64,000 nt of DNA from Mansonella perstans (lineage: Eukaryota > Nematoda > Chromadorea > Rhabditida > Onchocercidae). The notes beneath the pieces were generated by a model that did no database searches, was not told the DNA's origin, and was given only the letters and a program-made list of their open reading frames with translations. Below, in pieces: positions 38,101-51,800 of this stretch. Position numbers and translations under genes: made by a program. The stretch is from the NCBI GenBank assembly GCA_037074765.1, contig JBAMDO010000568.1, positions 62,001 through 126,000 of the forward strand, in the 5' to 3' direction. Numbering within the stretch: position 1 is the first letter of the stretch; each line of letters starts with the position of its first letter.

Positions 38101-41100
38101 TGTAAATATGATCACTAATTAAATCATTACAGTGAACAAAAGAAAAAACGGCTAGGACGTTAATTCAATAAACAGTGGCAAAATTTAAAGCAATTTGAGG
38201 ACCGTTTTAGTTAAGATTAGTTACTTAATCTTAACAAGTTCGAAAGTTGTTCAGTACTTTCATAACAAATCTATAAGGAAGGATTTCACACACAGACGTA
38301 TATTTTAACAGTAGCATCAGAAATGCAGCAAACAGAAATCCTTTACTCCGAGGCTATAAAGCTACAGAAGGCCTATGTTTTAGACACACGAAAAATATTA
38401 AAGGCTCCGTAAATTATTTAATTATTTACTATTACATCATTCCTAATTATTTTTATTAAATCATTCCTTTTTTTTAAAGATTTAAAGTTTCCATCTATGC
38501 CAGTAAGTTTTTTCTTTTCCTGAGCGAAGAAAAGTAAATTTTAAGATGTGCCGATTTTCTTTATTCAGTAAATAATTGCAATCTAGTTTACTCTTTGAAT
38601 TTTCAACTGAAATCCTTTTCTTCACAATTTGTTTTTAAAAATCCGCTAAGAAAGAAGATTGGAAAGAGGGAAAGGCATAAAATCGTTATAGAATAGTCAA
38701 ATTTAGAAGAAAAAAATTATTGCAATCCCATGAAAATGCATTTATATTTTTTCCATTCAATGATATTTATTGGAAATTTGTTAACGATAACGCCAATGAT
38801 GATAATGACCATAGCATAATGATAATGTTGAGTGTGACGCTACTTCACGACCTTCTTACTTCATATTTTAGAAGTGAAAAAAGGTTGGAGAAAAAGTTCA
38901 GAGATTGCTGTCAATATATACATGGTTTAATTTGACTTGAAATGAGTCACATCAGCGTTTTCACATAAAAAGAGGAAGAGCTTGATAGAATCAGAAAATC
39001 AAAAAAACAGACAAAATATCATCTTCTAAAGACAAGTTTCCATACCATCTCCAATATTTGAAGCAAACTTTCAAATGTTTTTTCTTTCTAATTCATAATC
39101 TGTACGATGACACAGGTACCTCCTTATTAAATTTCTTTTCAGTGAGAACTGCTGTAATCGGAATTCAGTAAAGCATGGTACTTTAAGAAAGCGCTGATAA
39201 AGTACAGTCGGATACCAGGAAATTTTCTGTGGTTACATAAATTTTGAGGAGAAATCTCAGCAGAAGAGCAAAAGATAATGATATGAAAGTTATGTTAAGT
39301 TAAATTAAAATGGATTAAAAGGGTTTCATTATTTAAAGAAGTGAATATGAGACAGAAGCAATCTTAAAATTCAAATTGGTATAAACATCTAGCTAGAGAT
39401 AAATGTAGAAGAAACGATTTTATAGTTGGCGTCGTTATGAAAAAATTCTTACAAAATTTCATATCTGATGATCATAAAATTAGCATTTTAATGTCAGAAC
39501 TTGACAATTCATATGAACGTGAAGTACGAAAAGGAAGCCTTTCAAAAATAATTAAAACGAATTAACTGGAAGAGTTATTTCACTTCTGTTCGAATTAAAA
39601 TAATTGTTGTAATCCAGATCTCTGCAAAGATAGGGGGAGCTTCTTACTCTTGGTTAATCAGATCTAAATCTGAAGCGGAAAGTTACTCCAAGACTTCTGA
39701 AATTTTCGTAGTGATAGCGCACTGCAATTAGCTAATGAAAAATAAGAGACGAAATTGTATTTTATTTTAATGAAGTCACAGAATCATGAAGTTATCAGTA
39801 AGATGAATGGTCCAACTAAAAGCGCTTGATCTCAACTTCCTCATTTGAATTTTTCATTTTATCATGTTCCATGTTTATTATGGCGACCGTGAGGACTTTC
39901 ACTGGCCAATAATAAGATTTTCTCACCTCAGGATTTCTTCGGTAACAACAAAAGTGCCTGCTCAGTCTACCCAGAGCTTTTTGATCAATTCTCCATTTTC
40001 TGGATTACACAAATACAACTTTCAATCTATCACTTACTAACCGATAACCTCATATTGGGCGTTTGTTGTCACTTCTATATCATCAAAAATTTATGATTTA
40101 ATATGAATTTATCATTTAATTTGTTCCCAACTAATATATGAATGTCCGAATTCATCTCGAAGTATCTTCACTAAAACTCGACATCTGTCAATAATTTAGA
40201 AAGATTTTCAAAAACTTCTGAATGTAAAAAACTCATTACCGAAATTAGTACCATATTTGACATTAACAACAATCTTTAATTCATTCCCTAAAACAATAAT
40301 TTCAGTCGTACAGCAAGCGGTACATTTCGAAGTTTCAGCTTAATCTTATCTTATTTAAGCTTAAGCTTAATCTTACAAGGTGTGTCCTTCCATAAGTGAA
40401 CCACATTCAGAGGAAGTAGGAATTGAGACAACGCAAAAGACAGAGTTAACAAAAGAGGAAATAAAATACAGAAATTGAGTGTGATTAAAAGTAAGCAGCA
40501 ATATGAAGGATGAATATGACAAGCAGCTGTTTAACATTTTACTTTTATCACTGTTTATGATGAATAATTATCTGATTTAGTAATCGCAAAGATGAATGCT
40601 AAGAAAAACCAATAGTTTTTTCGATGGAATTGGCATTTAAACGAGAATACGATTCTGGTTCACTTTTATCATAATCACAGCTGAATTCTTAGCATTATCA
40701 TCATTAATTTACACCAAAATTTACCTGATTATGACATATTTCTGTTTTTTTCAACTTAGCCTATAAATAAGACTTATTTCATTCACATAGTATTTGCTTT
40801 TATTAACTCGGAATGTCTAGTCTCAAGTAATCCAACGTTATCAATAATTTTACAAAATTCGCCACTTCCATATCTGGTCAATTATTAACATTTGTTTGCT
40901 GATAAAGGAAATGAACACATAAACATCTTGAAACTCATAATTCGCCTAGAATTTGCTGCTGTTGCGAAGAACTATTCATGAAGTAAAAAAACCATTATTG
41001 ATTTTTCAGGATTTCCAGAATTTCGAATTATCGAAATAAACACGTGCACAGCAATAAAATATGTAAAAATTGGAAATCATTAATTAGAAAAACGAATAAT

Positions 41101-42559
41101 TCGTACGTGACAGGAAACACAAAAATGCCTTTAGTTAAAAGAGAGGAAAAAATGGAGAAAAACATTTTTCTTCTTCCACAACGTCAAGGACATATGATTG
41201 AAAAAGAATGAAAAAGTAGAACGAAATTAAATGAACGTAAAGAGACAGAGAAAAAATGCTAATAATATCCGCATATTTGTTGAAAAAGTGAAACGTAATG
41301 TTAGCGTCAAGAAGGGTTTAAGATACCATTGTTTATTCCAGAAATATACAAGTAAAATTAGTTTTTTTTAAAAGAATTTAAAGAGAAAGGGAAAGAGAAA
41401 AGGAAAAATTCATCGAAATGTCGTAAAATGGGGAAATTGAATATGAGACAAGACAAATATGCATAACTGAAATTCTTGCAAAGTAGTTGAACGAGTCCGT
41501 CATTGTCCTCCATTATTTTTTTTGTTGCCTTACACTATTATCGCTCAGGTCTCTGACGGTCCGGTCTATCCATCTTTCAATCACTTGCACTCGTGAAACG
41601 CTCCATTATCAAAAAGTTACGTATTTCACTCACTTGCTGATGCGATTCTTAAGAATTTCTCTCTATGAATATAATTTAAGCTACTACATTCAGAAAATTT
41701 TTATAAGTTTGCCATAGATCCTTACGCAACTTCACTATCACAAGGTACATTAAAAGTAATAAAACTAAAGCAGAGCCGAGAATTGCACAGTTTGACATGT
41801 CACGATTCTGGATGCTTCTCCTGAACAGGTTGAATCTTGGCTGATCAAAATGACCAGGGCCCCTTTCCTCCTTTTATCTGCCATTCGTGAATCTATTAAT
41901 CGATAGCAATCCTGATATGATATTTATTATGCATTCAATAAAATCAATCCCAATTCCACTACGCTGAATACGACAAAACATAGCATGAAAAAAAATGACT
42001 TGGTTTGCCAAAGAAACCAACGCCTTCCCATCCATGGAATATTTGTGTCTGATCTATTCAGCTTTGTGACTCTCTTTATAAATCAGTTATCGTAGCTTTT
42101 TGGACTTTCTTGACATATTTATTTATAGTGACAGTACGTCGTTACTGATAACCAGATGTGAAGTATATAAATTAATGAATATTGTAGTTGAAAAAAAAAC
42201 AACCTCTTTGTAAAAGGGAAATTTGAGATCGACTGGCTATCATGCAACGATTATTTTTATTCTGCGGAGATGATGTGCTGAAAAGGACAACTGAACTGAA
42301 TAATCCTGACATAAATATTTGCAAGAATTTCACACATAACTCTTAACAATTCATTAAGACCAGTAGCAAACACTCGTTATTTGCCGCAATCACATCTCTC
42401 TACAAGGCAAGTTCAACAACCGAACATTGATTCTTTACCGCAGTCCTATTTCTACCATTTCTAAACTTACTCTATCTCAGAACATGCTTTTTTTTTTTCA
42501 TCTTAAGTTAACCAGTTTTAAATAAATTAAATTTTGAAAAAGACATTAACGCATTTTAC
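35114..42559. other. 7.4-kb gap between the two halves of the PDZ scaffold
   Basis: No exon recognised on either strand. If the flanking halves are one gene this is intron, but at least one more exon must lie inside: the upstream exon ends with two bases of a split codon, while the downstream exon at 35113 starts with two bases and needs only one. Scattered open frames (for example minus 37883-37602 and 36174-35902) are AT-rich with no domain and are not called. Confidence 0.5.
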
Positions 42560-45500
42560 CTGGTGACAACCATGGTAACAGTCATTTTTGGTTGTTGCAA
42601 AAGTAACAAACACTGATATCGAGTGCATTGGTGGACATCAGTACCAGCAACACTCCATACTCGATCACCAATTTGCAGGCCGCTTCGAGAAGCAATAGAA
42701 CATGGATCCATTTGTTCTACACTTACATAAATCACTCTGTAAGGAAATTTTCCTTCAAATCAAACACTTTTATTCAAATCATATCTTAAAAGTTTAAAAT
42801 GGTTTTATATGAGCTTCACTAAAAAAAAGCTTCAGCTACAAGAGAATTATTATTTATTAAAATGATTTCAGGAGTTGTATTAATAAAATGAATACGACAA
42901 AAAGAGATAATGCACCAGTACCAAGGGTTAATTTACATTCGCAGCAATTCTAGCATACAAACTAATAGTTTATCAATTCTGGACTAATTTGTCTCAGCAA
43001 TGGCAAGAGTGAACTCTCAACTTTCAACGTTACAATTCTTTTGACTTATCTGACACACAGTTGAATTCACACAGAATAGAAAATCTATAAAATGCAAAGT
43101 GTGATTCCCTTAAAGGAAAACAAAAATTATTAGTTACAGATTAGATTGTGCAAATTACATAAATAAAATTTTTACTTGTTATCGTTGTCATCGCTCTCAA
43201 TGGCAATTCCAAGACCGAGACGTTCTGATGGCGCTGATCGCCGTAGAATAATTTCTTTGAGCATTGGTTCGTGCTCAATGCTGAGTGCACGCTTTGCTTT
43301 CATAAATGCATTCTGCAATTTCCATAATTACATTACGATTAATAAAGACAACAACCAAATAGTTAATGATGACTAATGTTAGATTATTACAAAAATTCTG
43401 CCTGGATAAATCATATATTAAGATAATATCATTTATGGAAAAATTACGGAATAATTGAAAATTGATTTAAAAAATTAAAAATTGATTGAAGGAAAATGGT
43501 AGAAAATATGTGTAGCAATAAGCGCATGAAATCAAACGTTAAAATATTATATCTAACTCTAAAATTTAGCAAAAAATCTAATCAGAGAAAATTGACATAA
43601 ATTGTAGTACAATTACCTATTTCACATTTAAATAAATTGTGTTGAAAAGCCATTCAGAAGCGATAAAGTGAAAAAAAAAAGGAATCAGCAAGAAACTATT
43701 CTATAAACACAACACAAGTCAAGAAATGAGATAAAAAAGTGAATTGGTGTTCTTCAAGCTTTCTTGTAGTAATACTTTCATAAGGAATATTTTCTTGTAG
43801 TAATACTTTCAATAATTTTAATAATGGTTATCCATTAATTATCTTTCAACAAGGATAATTAGTGATAACCATTGGGTATGAAAATAATTTTATAATGTTT
43901 CAAGACTGAACTGATAAGCAAAAAAAGCAAAATACAGGAGCAAAAAATGACACCTTATTATATTATATTGTGTTGTGCAAAAGTATAGGTCTGCATTGTA
44001 ACTTGAGTGGTATGCTAAACTGAAATCAGTCAAATCCAAGTTTCTATTTAAATTTATATACAATTACTCTTTTGCTGCACTAAGAAAGACTCAGCAGACT
44101 ACGATGATCTCAACCTTGCGTGACCCTATCGCTAATTTATAGAAGGCTCAAATTCTTATATAAATTCCACTGTCTTATCTTTTTGATTTACAACATATTG
44201 AGCGTGCTGTTTGGTTCCTTAAAAAATGCTCTCTCGTACATATTTGTATGCCATGGCTGTTCAATCCTATTTAGACCGAGCTTCAGATCATCAAGTCAGA
44301 TAACATATTGATAAAAAATTGTAACTTTCACACATGATGCCCTTTTCATTTGACAGCAATCTGGCATTGATACCTTGGAACTACGCTACCAGGCCTAAGC
44401 CAGTTATAATCGACTGTATATTATAAATAAACGTTTCACATCAACTTCAGCATCAGACCATGCAAATATCGCGCAAAAATCAAGCGAAATTTTGGTGCTA
44501 ATGCTTTTTATAGTTTTGTAAATAGGAATTGCACTCCCACTGATGCAATTTTTCCAAACTCAAAATATCAATTGAAGAACGTGATTTCCTTTCTGAAAAA
44601 TTGGAAAAGTTCGAAAAATTCTAACGAAATAAAAAATCCGTGTCGATGAAAAAACGAATCTTTGTATGGCATTGTAGAGAGGGTCACTTTCTACTAGGTA
44701 TCTATCTCTACATGCAACCTACCAACAATACATCTTTGAAGGTCATGTCGAAGAAAGCAATGTGAAAATTGTAAGGACAACCCTACCTATTTGCTCTTTT
44801 CAAAATTTTAAATTAAAATTCCTCAACGCTCCAGTTTCTTCAATGAACATTTTTTCTAAGATGGTAACGAATTAAAAAATTTCATCTGAAGTTCTTTGCA
44901 TTACTGTGCATTTCATAAATTTTTTCAAAAAAATGAAAATAAACAATGGAACACGACTAACGCTTCGCAGAACCACTTTCAGTGTTCAAAGTCACATCAG
45001 AAGAATGCAACAGTTGTCGAAAAAATCATCAGAAGGTCAGAAATAAATGGGCAAACCGGTAATAAAATAAAACAGGAAAAAATTTGGCGAGGGGGAAATT
45101 AACATTACTGATACTACTGATACTGAGTGTCGCTTCTTGCACGACTCATATGATATTTAGAAGCCTGACTATTCCAATTCAGTCCTGCAGGTTGATTGGA
45201 TCCGAAAAAATTATGCAGATACAAGCCAAAATATAAGACACACTGGTTCTTGTCTTCTGTCACTTCATTCATAATGCTCGTTACAACCTCATAAAATTGA
45301 AATTTCGAAACTTTGACAACAAATGTTTTAATCGTTTAATCGCTTACAAGGTGGAAGTGCATGAGGAACTTATTTAACTCTGACTTCATGTCTGTTGAAT
45401 TTTTATCGAGTAACTGTGAGAAAGTATGGATTATGAAAGGATAGTTGTCATGAGAAATGACCAGAAGAGTGGCATGTGAATGATTAATGGCCAATGTGTT

Positions 45501-48500
45501 ACTATTTTCTGATACATTCCAGAAAGTAAATAAGCATTGAGCTTTTCCTTGTCCCATTAGACTTCATCACTCGTGCAATACGACGTAGTAAAGGCACAAG
45601 CCTGACTTTTTATGAAAATTGGAAGAAATATGGAAGCGAATCTCGCATTAGCATGGAGTTAAATAGAAATCGAATGAAATAATTTAATGAAGAACTATAA
45701 CAATAAATGTACCGCAAAAGTAAAAGGAAGTATGGACAAATGATTCATCTGCACTTTCTACAATCCTCGGTTCATTATTATTCTTTGAAAATAAGCCATA
45801 AGTAAGTTTCTTACTAATTATAATCAAGTCCTTCATAATATATGTTTAAAATTCTTAACTGCATTGTAAGCATTTATCAAACGTTTCCCCAATTTCGTAG
45901 TCTTCTACTATATTAGACTAAAAGACCTAACAGTTCGTTTATAACTTTCAAAAAGGAAATTGCATATCCTTGTGTACACCTATGTGGCACTAATAATTAT
46001 GTGGACAAGTTTTCGTCGAGGTTCAGAAGAGTGACGTATTCGGATGTTAGAAGCATCGCTCCAGTATTGCATAAAGAAGAACATTAACATCTCTACGCTG
46101 TCCATCAATGACAACATTGTTTGATTTTAACTTCCCTAAAGTCAATTATCCATTCTTATTCACTACGCTTTGAACGAGCTTGAGATTTAAGGCTTAACTT
46201 TATCATTTTTGAGAAATAAAGAAAGAAAAGGAAGATTGTCGAAAGAAAAGCCGAAAATTCAAGAAAATGATAAACCAGGTGCTGAGAGTACAGCGCCGTA
46301 TTGCACTTCGTGACATCAAATGTAAATTAATGTTTCTCTGAAACTCTCTTTTCTTCTCGAACAAAATGACTAAAATAAATTTGCGAACGCTTTTTTTTTC
46401 GAAGATGATCCACTACACTTTATAAAAATTTTTCATTAACAGATAGATTTAATGGTACTCACGATAATTGTAACATTTCATTCGAAACCACAGATTGTTC
46501 TCAAATGAAAAACTCGAATTGAACAACAACCTTCCGGAAATAATTAATTTCATGCTACTGTCAAAATTCTCAGATAAAATCAAATTTTTCTATGATCCTA
46601 TTAACTTAATATGTGAAGTTTCTTAACCAAATTTCTCTACTAATTTACAAATATAGACAAAAACAACGTGCCCACTTACAGCGCTGGCATTATCATGCAT
46701 TTTCCGCTGTTGACTTCGAACCGGGTTACGACATCTCAATTGTGCAGGATTTCTTGATGTTGTTGCTGCTACTGCTGCTATAGCTGACGTATATGCAGTG
46801 CAATTTTTTGTACTTTCCCATTTATCATTAGTTAACCTGAAAAACACCCCACAATTATTTCTTTCATAATTATTCCATTAAATGTAAAAATACAAATCTG
46901 ACTTTGGTATCAACGATGAATGAAAAGTCGAAAAGTCGATAAATAATCAAAATGATGAATACATTTTTTATTGACCACATTTTGCAGTTGTGCTGCTAAA
47001 ATAACGAGCAGACAGAATTCAAGGAAATAAACTTCATATAGCGGTGATTTTCCGTTCGTTATTTTGAATTTCAAATTGATTGTTAATTGCGGCCCCTCAG
47101 AAAAAATATAGAACTCTTATTATGGTTAAAAAATGAATTGATGTGGAAGATAAACAATGAATCCACGAAATATAAATTTAGGAGTCAAATGACATAAGCA
47201 GTTTTTAGATAAAAAATTATTACGTTTTTCTTCAATGAAGTTAATTTAAAAAGTCATATTTTTTTGTGAAAGCTTAAGTATAATCACAAGTTTAAAATTT
47301 TGAAATTAAGTAAAACAGGATAATCGATGATCAACAATTTGTTGGACATTAATAAGTGCAGAAAAAATAGAAGAAATGATTATGGTGTGATTTCAGCTCA
47401 GTACTCAAAAATTGCTAATGCTAAAAGACAGAATTTCGAAAGTGAATGAGACAGAATAATGATCTACATCTACAATAATCCATACTTTTTGACTGCTTTA
47501 GAAAATGTTGTCTGATTCCTTTCGGAATCAGTTTTTAGTTCTCAAGTGTGAATTGAAAATTAAGAATCCAACAAGGTATTAATATCTAGAATTCTTTTAT
47601 AATTTATATCTTACATTTCCTTTACTCAGCGCCTCTGATAATCAATGTGTATCTTTCTTTGAAAATAAAAATCTGCTGAAATTGCGAATGATCATTACCC
47701 TTATTTCATATATCAAATTGTGGCAAAATTTTTGTAAAATGCAATACTTCTTTTGATCTGTGAAGGCCGGTTCGGCGCAATCGAGAATTCTGTTCTGTTT
47801 CGATGAATTCGGAATGTTCCGTCGAATGCAAAGAGTCACATCAATTTTCGCACTCTTCTTGAATATTTGCAATGCTTCTGCATGTGTCTTTCCACTTAGC
47901 TCCACTCCATTCACGCTCAAAATTTCATCGCCTAAAATTTTTGGACCTTTTAAAAACTGGCTCTTCAGGACTTACTAGTTTATCAAGAGTTATTAGAAAA
48001 AGTTGCTACTATATTCGAGAAGGTAAGGAAATGATTGTTTATCGAAATATAAGATTCGCATACGTCCCGAAATATAAGATTCTTCACAATTCGCTTGTTT
48101 TAAATTCCCACCTAAGGTTTACATCCTGATTTAATTAATCACGAATAAAATCTGGTGATTTTTCCAACCAAAAAAGTTTAGAGCGCCATCGCTTAGAATT
48201 ATGGTTCATCCGAAACTTAACAGATTTTTCAAGTGGTCACTTCCAGAAGATTCAAGATCACAAATGAAATTATCAAACAAAATGAAGTTACCAAACATTA
48301 CCTATTGTGAAGAAATTTCGCTTACTTAAAGCGTTAAATTGCCTAGCAGATAATGAAGAGATAAAAAGAATGGCTGATGCGTACATCTTTTTCAGGTATA
48401 TCAAACTCTGTTAAATGAGAGGAATGATGTCGCGAAAATTATTCCATGTATTTTTATTTTTCGAAATAGGAAAAAACAAATATTTTTTGAAAATTTCGAA

Positions 48501-48822
48501 AGTATTTAGAAAATAAAATTCATTTTCATCCAATCTTAATTTTCTTCGCAGTGACAAAAGAATTTTAGTTACCTTTACAAACTAGGCCACTTTTTGCAGC
48601 CAACCCATCGGCGAAGACAGTTTTAACGAAGATTCCCATAGGACCACGCGGTGAATCAATGCCACCTACGATACTAAAACCCAATGGGTGTTTGAAGGAT
48701 TGTTGCTGCTGTGGACAATTTGAATTTGACGGTTTTGATGTATCGACATTTCCGCGATACAACACAATTGTTCGTATTCGACTGTTCATCACTTCTTGCC
48801 TTATTTTTGAGGATTTTTGCAT
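42560..48822 (-). CDS. PDZD2/pro-IL-16-like scaffold, N-terminal part with two PDZ domains
   Basis: Exons, minus strand: 48822-48573, 47931-47748, 46836-46680, 43312-43176 and 42736-42560 (301 residues). The ATG at 48822 follows an in-frame stop with no acceptor between, so it is the likely start. PDZ 1 spans exons 1-2: [10 protein letters not shown], the carboxylate-binding loop as [50 protein letters not shown] Ser/Ala-rich linker exon follows. PDZ 2 spans exons 4-5: [36 protein letters not shown]. The [16 protein letters not shown] pattern is typical of PDZD2/IL-16 type PDZ domains. Such scaffolds cluster receptors, channels and signalling proteins by binding their C-terminal tails. The last exon either splices on at AG/GTAAAA or, read through, reaches TAA within the next codon, so a short two-PDZ protein ending MVVTR is an alternative. 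Confidence 0.8.
43761..43873. repeat. 20-bp direct repeat and imperfect hairpin in a PDZ-scaffold intron
   Basis: TTTCTTGTAGTAATACTTTC occurs twice about 32 bases apart. Right after it, 43823-43873 forms an inverted repeat: AATGGTTATC(CA)TTAATTATC opposite GATAATTAGTGATAACCATT, mostly paired with a loop of about nine bases. It lies in the intron between the exons at 46680 and 43312. Confidence 0.75.
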
Positions 48823-51800
48823 ATAATGAGGAAATTAAACAAAGTAAAATACAGTAAAACAAAGTAAAAAAAAATTAAAACATAAACACAGTAAAACGTT
48901 TGAATTAGAAGTCAACAACGAACTTTGCATTTTTGCCTATCCCATGCGGTTTGTCAACACTGAATTTAAAGATAGGCAAGATTATTCTGATAAATTTTTA
49001 TAAAAATCTATCATATTTATGTAAACCAAACAAATCCAAACGAAGTTTAGATATGCATGTTTAAAATCTGTACAATGAAATTTTAAACAAATATAGCTTG
49101 CGTCTAATAACTTCAATTCATTGTTTATTCCAATTTACAAAAGGTGATGTATGACATTTGAATATGCAAATATTTTTTTCGAAATTCGGAAAAAAGTGAT
49201 ATTAATCTTTCCCAAAAAGAATCCTAAAATGGTAGTGCATCAAGTATGAGCTAATTAATGAATTAATGTTGCTGGTCACTCAAGTTGCACAGTTAATCTC
49301 TCCAATTGACCAAAGCGTTGCAGCAAATCACTAATCTTTATTTGGCAATAAAACATGAAATAAATGTCTTATTTGATGAAATGTCTTAATTTGATGAAGA
49401 TGATGAAGGAGAAAAAGGAAGAGAAAGGGAGAGAGAGGAACTGGCAATCCGATAATCATCTCCCGTAAATGCAAAATTTTTGTTGGGAGAAATTCGATAT
49501 TCCAAATACAATTCTTTGAGATAATTTCCCACCTCATATAAAGAGGTTTTTGAAATAGAATAATGCATAATATTTTTCGCAATCAAAACATACAAATGGG
49601 TAATTTGAATTCAGACTGGAAGATGAAAGAAACTAATTAGGCTAGAAAAGAATGGATTAGAATATTTCTTCGCTTAATTAATTGAAGAGTCAAATTAATG
49701 GTTATTTCGTCGTATGGTTTAATGTACAAATGTCTACTCTTTACCTGTAGTTTCTGCTAGTATATAGATTGATATTTTTACAGAGGTATGAGAATGAGAT
49801 ATTATCAGTGTTTCCGGAGAAAATTAGTTTTCTATTGCTTAAATTTTTAAATTTAAAAATGCCCAATTTTTTCTTCTTTTAAAGTTGTTGCCATTTTTTA
49901 TACAGGACTATATAATTGTGATTTCACAATAAGAAAACATAGTCCCATCATATCACCGTGTAGCTGTGAACACTACGTTTAGCGTACAAATAACTCTGTT
50001 CAATGCATTTTAATATTTTTTAAGTTTACATCGAATGCAGCACAGCCTGAATCACTAGCAGTATTTGATCGTTAAGCGTTTCCGAAAGAAGTAAAAATAT
50101 TTTAAAAATATAGTCCTATAACATCTTCCAAATGTAACAGTTTTACGACTTTGATACTAACTGTTTAGAACGAAGTGGGTGAGAAAGTTTTAATAAAAAA
50201 CTAGTTAAATCTGACGTATATGAGATTTAACATTAAATCTTTAAATTTATGAATGGATAATTAAAGAGCAAAAGATGAAATAAGAATTAATAAGAGAAAA
50301 ATTGTCAATTTCAAGTACGATGCTGTGGAGAAATAATATTGATGAGGAGACTGAAAATATTCCTTTGTATCAATAGGAAATATTTGAAATAAAATTGTTG
50401 TTTGAGATATATGATTGACGGTACTGCTTTATACGTTAGAGGAAGTAATAAATGCAATATTACAATGGGAGAAGTATTATTAGATGGAGACAATCCGACA
50501 ATCCTGCTCAGAAGATTATTTTGAGCAGGAAGGAAGAAAGAAGATTTTTACGAAGAATGAAAGAAGTGACCTCTACTTATTCTCTGGTACTGTGCACTAA
50601 TTGTCGAAAATTTTTGAAAAAAATAATTCCAGTATTAATTTTTAACTCTCTATGAAATCCGTCGGTATTGATTCGTATGATTCTCATCATTTATCGCCAT
50701 TTGTTAAAACCTCTCAAAACTAGCATTTCACTGAAGTTCTTTTCGATGATGTATTTTTGGCATACGATGATGAGTAAAAATGTGAATTCAATAAATTTCG
50801 ATCACATTAAAATGGCTTGATTTTAATCAGATTTGTTTTTTTTAAATAATATAACTACTTTCGAGAAATTGCTTCCTAATGATATAGAAATGTGCCAGAG
50901 CACTAAATTTATAACGAGCATGAAACTTTTGTCTAGATGAAGACAATGAAAATCTTAACAAAATCAGCCTTGTTGAAGATGCAACGCTAGATAAACAATT
51001 GAGAAACACACTTCGAAGTGACACTGTGTACAACAACAATTGCATGGATATAATAGTACTGCAAATAGAAGACTGAGCTTTCAAATCCTGAAGCGGCAAT
51101 GCTATTTAAATTAAAGAGGTTTGAGTTAATGAAAAGCAATAAAAAGAAGAGATAAAAATGATTTCGAGCAAATTAAGAAGTCATTTAGAAAAGAAAAAGA
51201 AAAGAACCAACTAGAAAAGCAACAAAAGTGAGAAAATATTATTTCAAGTAAACTTCTTATAATTAAATTCGTGCATTCAAATTTCAGCGTATTTTTTAAT
51301 GACAACTTCAGAATATTTAAAACTATTGGTAATTGCATTTATCACAAAAATAAGGATAACATGATGAAATCTTAAGCAGATTTCTACTGGAGATAGTTTC
51401 CTCAAAAATACAGATGTTGATTGCTGAGGATTTCAAATTTTTTTGCATTTGCTGAAGGATTTTAAGTTCATCAAAAAGCTCATTGAAATAATAATTGTAG
51501 TCCTCAAGATTAGATGTTCTGTATAAAGTCGAGGCGGTTAACTCTCAAAAAAGCCATTTAGAAAAAAATTTTAAGCAAATGCGTGAAAACCCAGATATAG
51601 GCTATCCATGAATTTTGTTAAAAACTATCCAAAAATAAAATTGCATTATTGGTGCTAAGCATTAATTATATTAATAGCACAATTGTTTTGGTCAAATAAT
51701 GATATGAACAAAAGATCATCAAACGCTAATTATGAATATAAATCAGGAGAACTGGAATAAAGCAGAGGTATGTTAGTATGATCTCGGTAGGCTTCATATG

